A DNA stretch of 64,000 nucleotides from Anaerolineaceae bacterium (lineage in GTDB: Bacteria; Chloroflexota; Anaerolineae; Anaerolineales; Anaerolineaceae). Made by a program: the position numbers and the translations under genes. The notes beneath the pieces were generated by a model. It was not told the DNA's origin and made no database searches. It worked only from the letters and a program-made list of their open reading frames with translations. This document shows, piece by piece, positions 58,108 to 64,000 of this stretch (position 1 is the stretch's first letter; every line of letters begins with the position of its first letter). The stretch spans positions 85,084 to 149,083 of the forward strand of contig JAENYZ010000005.1 of NCBI GenBank assembly GCA_016841525.1. Direction: 5' to 3'.

Positions 58108-58356
58108 TTAAAGCTCTTGCTCTTGCTCTTGCTCAAATTCTTCAGGTTCGGTCGACAATTGTGTCATTTCAGGTTTAATCGGTATGATCAACCACATAAT
58201 AATGTAGATCAACACACCCGAACCGCCGCCAAATGCGAGCAGCACAAATACCAGCCTTAAAATCGTCGGATCAAGGTCCAGATATTCGCCTAAACCTGCA
58301 CAAATGCCTGCGATCATGCCTTCATTGGGGATACGATATAATTTTTTCGGTGCCAT
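58108..58356 (-). CDS. PspC-domain membrane protein
   Basis: The 82-residue protein is a single PspC domain: KLYRIPNEGMIAGICAGLGE, YLDLDPTILRLVFVLLAF, GGGSGVLIYIIMWLIIP, then an acidic tail (EPEEFEQEQEQEL). PspC proteins are membrane-stress related. No other psp gene is adjacent. Confidence 0.92.
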   Translation of the reverse strand: MAPKKLYRIPNEGMIAGICAGLGEYLDLDPTILRLVFVLLAFGGGSGVLIYIIMWLIIPIKPEMTQLSTEPEEFEQEQEQEL

Positions 58357-58539
58357 TTTAAAATCCTTTCTCTTTATTAACTATACGGGATATATCAAAA
58401 AAAGTTGCAAGATTTACCGAGAAAGTCAAATGACCACCAATTTACGGATTGACTTCAAGCGCTACCTTCTGCAAACTTCACACCCAATCATCGTTAAATG
58501 GTATAAAATAGGTCAGAGATAAATACAAGGACAATATTA

Positions 58540-59367
58540 ATGGTTTATGACAGAAGTACATGGCGTTTGATTGAACATCCACCAGCCCAAGGATCCTGGA
58601 ACATGGCTGTTGACGAAGCCATATTAGAATCCGTTTACACAGGTGATTCACCGCCAACCCTCCGGCTTTACGCCTGGGTGCCAGCCTGTCTCTCCCTTGG
58701 GCATGCACAGCCTTATGCTGAAGTTGATACTGAAGCCCTGGCAGCCAACGGCTGGGATCTCGTCCGAAGACCAACGGGTGGACGGGCCATTCTCCATGTG
58801 GACGAACTGACTTATGCAGTCATCGCACCTGAAACAGAACAAAGAGTCAAGGGTGGGGTACTTGAGAGCTACTTGCGCCTTTCCGAGGCTTTATTAGCAA
58901 GTTTGCATCGCTTGGGCCTCAAGCCGCAAGCTGAAGAAAAGGAATCCAATGGCAACAAGAACAAACCAAATCCTGTTTGTTTTGAAGTCCCTTCAAATTA
59001 CGAAATCACTGTCAACGGGAAAAAATTGGTTGGCTCAGCCCAGGCGCGACGCAAAGAAGGCATTTTGCAGCACGGTGCGCTTCCCCTTTATGGTGACCTA
59101 ACCCGCATCATCTCAGCCCTGAAATTCCCAAATGAAACTGCTAAGACAAGGGCGAAAGAACGCCTATTAGCACATGCAACGACTGTTGAAAATGAGTTGG
59201 GGCAGCTTATCACATGGCAGCAAGCCAGTTTTGCATTCCAACAAGCCTTTTCAGAAATCCTTAATCTCGATCTTGAACCCGGAAATTTATCAACAAAGGA
59301 AATTCAACGGGCACAATACCTGCAAGCATCCAAGTATGGGCATTCATCCTGGACTGAACGGATATAA
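58540..59367 (+). CDS. lipM: LipM-type octanoyltransferase
   Basis: The 275-residue protein has the lipoate ligase/transferase fold: GSWNMAVDEAILE, RRPTGGRAILHVDELTYAV (RRxTGG), and the LipM cysteine segment PVCFEVPSNYEITVNGKKLV followed by GSAQARRKEGILQHG. The Cys (VCFEVPS) distinguishes LipM octanoyltransferase from ATP-using LplA. It transfers octanoate from acyl carrier protein to GcvH or E2 lipoyl domains, to be completed by LipA (56793). AAGGA precedes ATG 58540. The next gene starts 2 bases after its stop. Confidence 0.85.
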   Translation: MVYDRSTWRLIEHPPAQGSWNMAVDEAILESVYTGDSPPTLRLYAWVPACLSLGHAQPYAEVDTEALAANGWDLVRRPTGGRAILHVDELTYAVIAPETEQRVKGGVLESYLRLSEALLASLHRLGLKPQAEEKESNGNKNKPNPVCFEVPSNYEITVNGKKLVGSAQARRKEGILQHGALPLYGDLTRIISALKFPNETAKTRAKERLLAHATTVENELGQLITWQQASFAFQQAFSEILNLDLEPGNLSTKEIQRAQYLQASKYGHSSWTERI

Positions 59368-59369
59368 AA

Positions 59370-60461
59370 ATGAATAAATCCAAAAATAAACTCAGAAAGT
59401 TCATTCGACCCAGCATACTGGGCATGCTCATAATCATCCTGTTTGCTTCTTCCTGTACACCAAGCACCCCACTACCAACGGCAACACCATCAGCAACCGC
59501 CGAGACCAGGTCAACCGCTACACAAACAGCTACACCAAGGCCAACATCAACGCCCACGCCTCCCCCATTAGGGTCCGAGGGCAATCCCATCACCATCGGT
59601 TTTATCCTCAAACCTGAACAGACCACAGCGGCAGAGGCGGCAGAAGACATTGCTTTCCTCATTGGGCAGGACACTGGCTTTAACATCGAAAGTACCTTTT
59701 ATCCAGATTTCCAGAGCCTTTCAGCCGGGGTCATTAATGGGGATGTGGACTTATTCTGGTTGAAGCCGCTGGAATATATCTACTTAAATTGGGAAAGCGC
59801 AGCAGAGGTCATGCTCCTCACCAATCATCTTGGCGTTTATGCCTATGGGGTTCAATTCATGGCAAACCTCGAACGCGGATTCACAAGCTATTATGACCCT
59901 GAGTTAAATGCAAGCACTGGCGATCCGGTTGCGGCTTTGCAGCAATTTTCAGGAACGCACCCTTGTTTTACTGAACCAAATTCTCTCCCAGGACATCTCC
60001 TGCCATTGGGGCTCCTTGCAGATACCAGCACGCCAACGCTCGACCCGGTTTTTGTTTACAATTATGACGCTGTCATCCGGGCTTTGTACATCCAGGGAAT
60101 TTGTGATTTTGGCGTCGGTTATGCCCTTACTGGCGATCCAAGAACTTCCAGCGGCGTCCTTCAGGATCTGCCCGATGCACAGGAAGAAGTGGTGATCATC
60201 TGGCAGTCTGATGGGATCATCCCGAATACCAATCTCTCCGCTGCACCAGGACTTCCACTTGATATCCGCTTTATACTGCAAGAAGCCATTTTGGATGTTC
60301 CCAATACACCTGAAGGTTTAAATTTAATCAGCACTGCCTTGAATTATGATGTGGAAGCGCTAAAGACCATTGATGACACCTTCTATAATCCCCTCAGAGC
60401 AGCCATCATTCCTTTAGAATTGGATCTTAAAGCGCTCACATGGCAAGAAACAATTCCATGA
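59370..60461 (+). CDS. PhnD-like substrate-binding lipoprotein
   Basis: The 363-residue protein has a lipobox (LFASSC, Cys29), then a Thr/Pro-rich linker, and a two-lobe periplasmic-binding fold like phosphonate/phosphite-binding PhnD: GNPITIGFILKPEQTTAAEA, DVDLFWLKPLEYIYLN, GICDFGVGYALTGDPRTSS and LPLDIRFILQEAILDV. No ABC permease or ATPase is nearby, so it may serve a distant transporter or act as a sensor. The 3' end overlaps the next gene by 4 bases (ATGA). Confidence 0.85.
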   Translation: MNKSKNKLRKFIRPSILGMLIIILFASSCTPSTPLPTATPSATAETRSTATQTATPRPTSTPTPPPLGSEGNPITIGFILKPEQTTAAEAAEDIAFLIGQDTGFNIESTFYPDFQSLSAGVINGDVDLFWLKPLEYIYLNWESAAEVMLLTNHLGVYAYGVQFMANLERGFTSYYDPELNASTGDPVAALQQFSGTHPCFTEPNSLPGHLLPLGLLADTSTPTLDPVFVYNYDAVIRALYIQGICDFGVGYALTGDPRTSSGVLQDLPDAQEEVVIIWQSDGIIPNTNLSAAPGLPLDIRFILQEAILDVPNTPEGLNLISTALNYDVEALKTIDDTFYNPLRAAIIPLELDLKALTWQETIP

Positions 60462-61117
60462 AATCCATTCAAAAAATTCTTCGCGGTTTTTTCCATTTCG
60501 TAATTTATCTTGCCTTTGCCGGTTTCTTTATCATCGGTGTTCTTCGCCTTGCAATGCTGCTCCATGGGAAGGATAAGACCTTTTTGCCCGATTCGGTGAC
60601 CCAATCGCCGGCTGCCCTTGTTCTGGGTGCGGGATTAAATCGAGACGGCACCCCTGGTTTGGTCCTGCAAGACCGGGTGCGAACTGCATCAGAATTATAT
60701 TTTTCAGGCAAGGTACAGAAAGTCTTGATGAGCGGGGATAACACATCGCTCAATTATAATGAGCCCGGTGCGATGAAGGAATTTGCAATTGAATTGGGTA
60801 TCCCTGAAGAAGATATTGTTGTGGATTTTGCCGGCAGACGTACCTACGACAGCTGCTATCGAGCAAAGGCAATATTTGGCCTTGATAAATTGACGGTTGT
60901 AACCCAAGCATATCACCTGCCGAGAGCATTGCTCATCTGCAATGCTTTTGATATCGATGCAAATGGTGTTCCAGCTGATGATGCAAATTACCGTCTCAGC
61001 AGCTACACTTTCTGGTGGGTGCGTGAAATTTTAGCATCCATTAAAGCCTATTGGGATGTCTATATCGGGCATCCGCAGCCAATATTGGGTCAATCCGAAC
61101 CCATTTTCCCCCAATAA
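60458..61117 (+). CDS. SanA/YdcF-family (DUF218) membrane protein
   Basis: The ATG at 60458 forms an ATGA overlap with the preceding stop; the ATG at 60440 is an alternative. The ~219-residue protein has one N-terminal membrane helix (VIYLAFAGFFIIGVLRLAML) and the ElyC/SanA/YdcF domain: AALVLGAGLNRDGTPGLVLQ, VLMSGDN, GIPEEDIVVDFAGRRTYDSC and VVTQAYHLPRALLIC. The family is linked to envelope integrity. It is probably co-transcribed with the PhnD-like gene. Confidence 0.9.
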   Translation: MKSIQKILRGFFHFVIYLAFAGFFIIGVLRLAMLLHGKDKTFLPDSVTQSPAALVLGAGLNRDGTPGLVLQDRVRTASELYFSGKVQKVLMSGDNTSLNYNEPGAMKEFAIELGIPEEDIVVDFAGRRTYDSCYRAKAIFGLDKLTVVTQAYHLPRALLICNAFDIDANGVPADDANYRLSSYTFWWVREILASIKAYWDVYIGHPQPILGQSEPIFPQ

Positions 61118-61174
61118 AATAATCATAATTATATGCCAACCAATTTGGCATCAAAGTTGCATATAAAGGAACAG

Positions 61175-61735
61175 ATGATGAACAGAGAAGATGCATTTGC
61201 AATTGTTAATGAATACGTGAAGAATCCCAACCTTGTCAAACACATGCTGGCCGTTGAAGCAGCCATGCGGTTTTATGCCCGAAAATATGGTCAAGATGAG
61301 GAAAAATGGGCGGTAGCGGGTTTACTCCATGACTTCGATTGGGAAATACACCCGACCATGGAAGAGCACCCCCTTGCAGGTGAACCAATTTTACGAGAAC
61401 ATGGTGTACCGGAGGAAATCATACGAGCGGTGCTCAGCCATGCATCACACACCGGGATCCCAAGACAAACCTTAATGGAAAAGGCACTTTTTGCCTGCGA
61501 TGAGGTCACAGGATTGATTACAGCCGTTGCCCTTGTCCGCCCATCCCGTGCGCTGTATGACCTTAAGGCCAAATCCGTAAAGAAAAAATGGAAGGATAAA
61601 TCCTTTGCGGCAGGCGCAGACCGGGAAGAAATGGAAAAAGGCGCTGAGGAATTCGGCGTTGAACTTTGGGAACATGTCACAAATGTAATTGAAGCCATGA
61701 ATGAAATTGCAGAAAGTCTGGACCTGGCACCCTGA
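61175..61735 (+). CDS. HD-domain phosphohydrolase
   Basis: ATG 61175 follows AAAGGA; the upstream codons from 61133 are not used. The ~186-residue protein has the HD motif VAGLLHDFDWEIHP with an earlier MLAVEAAMRFYAR (His in VKHM) and a second metal segment AVLSHASHTG, giving a typical HD metal site. HD enzymes act on nucleotides or phosphate esters; substrate unknown. It is followed 25 bases later by the TIM-barrel protein gene. Confidence 0.85.
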   Translation: MMNREDAFAIVNEYVKNPNLVKHMLAVEAAMRFYARKYGQDEEKWAVAGLLHDFDWEIHPTMEEHPLAGEPILREHGVPEEIIRAVLSHASHTGIPRQTLMEKALFACDEVTGLITAVALVRPSRALYDLKAKSVKKKWKDKSFAAGADREEMEKGAEEFGVELWEHVTNVIEAMNEIAESLDLAP

Positions 61736-61760
61736 GAAAAACGAGAAAAAGGATATTTCA

Positions 61761-62864
61761 ATGTCACTTACTGGTAAAGGCTATTATATTTGGAAAGTAA
61801 AATTTTGCGAAAACGGCGATCCGGATCGCATTACTGCGCTGGCAAAACAAGCTAATTTATCCCATGTACTGATAAAAGTCGCAGATGGCGCATTTCCATA
61901 TAATATTGACAACGACTCGGGCTTTGATTACGCACGAGCAGTTGTCAAAAAATTGCAGGCAGCGGATATTTCAGTCTGGGGATGGCATTTTATCTACGGC
62001 AGTTATCCAGACCAGGAGGGTGAAATTGCAGTAAGAAGGACCCTTGAGCTGGGTCTTAATGGCTTTGTTGTCGATGCAGAAAAGGATTATGAAGATCCTG
62101 CAAAAGCCCTTGCAGCAAGTCGTTATATGAATATTCTAAGAAGCAATCTCGGAAGCCTCCCCATCGCTCTGAGTTCTTTCAGATACCCTTCATACCATGC
62201 CCGATTCCCCTGGAAGAATTTCCTTGAGCGCTGTGACTACAACATGCCCCAGGTTTACTGGATCCATGCCCACAACAATGCTGGTGAACAACTCCAACGA
62301 TGTGTGAATGAATTCTCAAATTTACAGCCCTTCAGACCCATTATCCCTACAGGACCAACGTATAAAGAGCACGGATGGGTGCCTAATGAGAGTGAAATTG
62401 TTGATTTCATGCAGATGGCAAAGCGATTAAATCTTCCGGCAGTCAATTTCTGGTATTGGGAAGGTTGCCGTCGAGATACCCCACAATTTTGGGAATTGGT
62501 GAAAAATTACCAGTATGACGCTTCATCCCCACAAGCAAGTTTTCCTGAAACTTATGTGAACGCCTTAAATACCAGGAATCCAAACAGCGTCATCGATTTT
62601 TATGCGAATAATGCCATTCACATTCAAGCGAATGGCGCCGTTCAAGGCCGTGAATCCATCCTACCTTTGATTGATTCCCTGATGAATCAACACCGCAACG
62701 TGACTTTTGCCCTGCTCAATCAATCCCATGAAAATAATATTTACAGTTTTCAATGGCAAGCCCTGAATAATGAGGGTGCAAGAATTGAAGGGCGTAACAC
62801 GGTCGGCCTTTCAAATGGAAAGATCAATTTCCATTATGCCCACATCAAACCAGTTCAAATATAG
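61761..62864 (+). CDS. TIM-barrel GH-like domain fused to NTF2/SnoaL-like domain
   Basis: ATG 61761 follows AAAAGG; the ORF frame to 61701 overlaps the upstream gene. The first ~270 residues look like a TIM barrel: GYYIWKVKFCENGDPDRITA, GWHFIYGSYPDQEG, GLNGFVVDAEKDYEDPAKAL, NMPQVYWIHA, FWYWEGC. The last ~100 are NTF2-like (NALNTRNPNSVIDFYANNAI and GAVQGRESILPLIDSLM). No signal peptide is present, so it is cytoplasmic. It recalls GH-like proteins of uncharacterised families; no catalytic acid pair is certain. Function unknown. Confidence 0.75.
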   Translation: MSLTGKGYYIWKVKFCENGDPDRITALAKQANLSHVLIKVADGAFPYNIDNDSGFDYARAVVKKLQAADISVWGWHFIYGSYPDQEGEIAVRRTLELGLNGFVVDAEKDYEDPAKALAASRYMNILRSNLGSLPIALSSFRYPSYHARFPWKNFLERCDYNMPQVYWIHAHNNAGEQLQRCVNEFSNLQPFRPIIPTGPTYKEHGWVPNESEIVDFMQMAKRLNLPAVNFWYWEGCRRDTPQFWELVKNYQYDASSPQASFPETYVNALNTRNPNSVIDFYANNAIHIQANGAVQGRESILPLIDSLMNQHRNVTFALLNQSHENNIYSFQWQALNNEGARIEGRNTVGLSNGKINFHYAHIKPVQI

Positions 62865-62870
62865 ATCCGG

Positions 62871-64000
62871 CTAATCGAGCTTATCCAACTCATAAATCAT
62901 ATCTTGAGGAATGGTTATTTCAAGGATTTCATCGCCTGATTTAACCTCGATGATCTCATCGCCCTTTTGCATACGATTACAGCTTGGTGCATCAGTGACC
63001 CGCACAAGTCGGCTGGCTGCCTTCAAGAAATGAAGCACACCATTATGTGTTAGCAGGCCAAAGACCATGCCAATAACATTTTCCTTATCGCGCAATTTCC
63101 ATGTGATCACACCATAACCATAACGGCCCTGTGTTGGGAATTCATCAGGTGCTATTCTCTTTGCTTTACCATAATTGGTAACCAAAAGCACTTCGCCCCT
63201 TCGGGTTGCAACCCCAGCGCCAACCACAAAATCACTGCCACGCAATTTGATACCGCCAACGCCCGCTGCGACAAGCCCCATTGGGCGAACATCCTCTTCA
63301 CTAAATCGGATCCCCATGCCATTTCTTGTGGCAAGGATAACGTCCTCCTCACCTTTGGTAAATAAAATTGTGCAAAGGGCATCATCATCATTGATCTTTG
63401 TTAAGGTCAGTAAATTAGCAGACGGTCCTGGGAGGTCACTCAACAGCGAACGTTTTACCATGCCGAGTCTGCTGACACTCATGAAATAACCGTCATCTTC
63501 TTCTACTTCGGCCGGAATTGAAAATAAATTAATTAACAGGTGATTTTCTGTAAGCGGTGTGATCATTGGGATCGAAGCACCTTTTTCAGGTGACTCTGCC
63601 ACAGGGATTGCATGGACGGATAATGCAGCCGCTTCACCATTTTCAGCAACAACATAAATTGTCTGGTGGGTGGTCGTTCTCAAAATCAACTTCGGTGCAT
63701 CCACACCCCACTGCCTGAAGGATTTGTCATCATCCGTTCGGGCGATCCGGTTATCCCGGGAAACCGCAACCCAAACAACCTTCTCCGGCATCACATCTGC
63801 CGTGGTCACCAGGTCTACAGCTGTCTCACCCTCATCCATCTGGATGATCTGGGTTCGCCTTGGGTCAGCATAACGTTCACGGACAACCTTGAGTTCTTCA
63901 ATGATTACACTGCGCATCATCTTTGGCGATCTCAGCAGTGTTTGCAGTTCTTTGATCCTTTTGATCACCTCTTTGTAATCATCTTCAATTTTTCGGCGTT
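62871..64000 (-). CDS. gyrA: DNA gyrase subunit A, C-terminal part (cut by window edge)
   Basis: The frame is open from 62871 to the right edge (64000), with no start codon needed inside. The part seen covers the end of the coiled-coil tower (KIEDDYKEVIKRIKELQTLL, VRERYADPRRTQI) and the C-terminal beta-pinwheel with repeated strands such as ATRNGMGIRFSEEDVRPMG and VTNYGKAKRIAPDEFPTQGR. The GyrA-box (QRRxxxG) cannot be placed with certainty. ParC is an alternative, but the full pinwheel favours GyrA. It lies 7 bases from the convergent TIM-barrel gene. Confidence 0.85.
   Translation of the reverse strand, partial: RRKIEDDYKEVIKRIKELQTLLRSPKMMRSVIIEELKVVRERYADPRRTQIIQMDEGETAVDLVTTADVMPEKVVWVAVSRDNRIARTDDDKSFRQWGVDAPKLILRTTTHQTIYVVAENGEAAALSVHAIPVAESPEKGASIPMITPLTENHLLINLFSIPAEVEEDDGYFMSVSRLGMVKRSLLSDLPGPSANLLTLTKINDDDALCTILFTKGEEDVILATRNGMGIRFSEEDVRPMGLVAAGVGGIKLRGSDFVVGAGVATRRGEVLLVTNYGKAKRIAPDEFPTQGRYGYGVITWKLRDKENVIGMVFGLLTHNGVLHFLKAASRLVRVTDAPSCNRMQKGDEIIEVKSGDEILEITIPQDMIYELDKLD

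Noticed and set aside
59370-60461. Part of a phosphonate ABC import operon
   Set aside because: No ATPase or permease gene is adjacent on either side.

Overview
The window looks like chromosomal DNA from an anaerobic member of the Chloroflexota, most likely class Anaerolineae. This is an inference from gene content: secreted proteins with a YYLP[VI]I motif after the signal peptide, a fused NfnA-NfnB transhydrogenase, a membrane-anchored reductive-dehalogenase-like protein, a LipM/LipA lipoylation pair, a split transketolase, a small secreted-protein BNR propeller and many oxygen-sensitive Fe-S enzymes. No rRNA or marker gene is present that would settle the taxonomy.

Layout. 1-352: tRNA-Glu preceded by two exact 119-base tandem copies of a tRNA-end-like sequence. 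418-8189: BNR propeller, SRAP, a thioredoxin/DsbD fusion, then an SOS-box-controlled radical SAM repair gene pair. 8318-15408: a SpoT-like protein with a decayed synthetase domain, then a DNA damage cassette (LuxR-type regulator, RecA-like protein ending in a clamp-binding motif, small protein, family B polymerase with altered catalytic motifs) and a convergent nuclease group. 15845-22849: TPR protein, NfnAB fusion, GH4 enzyme, cold shock protein, stand-alone LigD phosphoesterase, DUF4256 protein. 22850-25300: almost gene-free graveyard of degenerate tRNA-Pro ends surrounding one serine hydrolase gene. 25136-34033: an AT-rich integrated element bounded by 31-base direct repeats, the right one being the 3' end of an intact tRNA-Pro(CGG). 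34155-41320: FeS photolyase, atypical SDR, reductive-dehalogenase-like protein, sugar kinase, mutL. 41403-49266: a leftward run of seven genes around an Mrp/NBP35-IscU fusion with an XRE-cupin regulator, then a two-subunit transketolase. 49620-64000: hydrolase, metG with a structured leader, principal sigma factor, DUF177, rdgB, nitroreductase, lipA, lipM, and the C-terminal part of gyrA, cut by the window edge.

How the parts work together. Three promoters (upstream of 5359, 10434 and 10928) carry GAAC-N4-GTTC-type LexA boxes between -35 and -10, so the radical SAM pair and the polymerase cassette are probably one damage-inducible response. The integrated element carries a rolling-circle Rep, a ribbon-helix-helix protein, an XRE repressor with a long palindromic operator, a tyrosine integrase with an in-frame stop, a DUF262-HNH-AlbA_2 restriction-like protein, and a two-gene unit encoding a 420-residue proteasome-type Ntn hydrolase (Thr1, Asp17 and Lys33 at the canonical spacing) with a 56-residue partner. 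That unit, the polymerase cassette and the metG leader are the best candidates for undescribed biology.

Limits: everything is from reading the sequence by eye. No alignment, structure prediction or database search was run, family names are recognition calls, and exact start codons are judged from ribosome binding sites.
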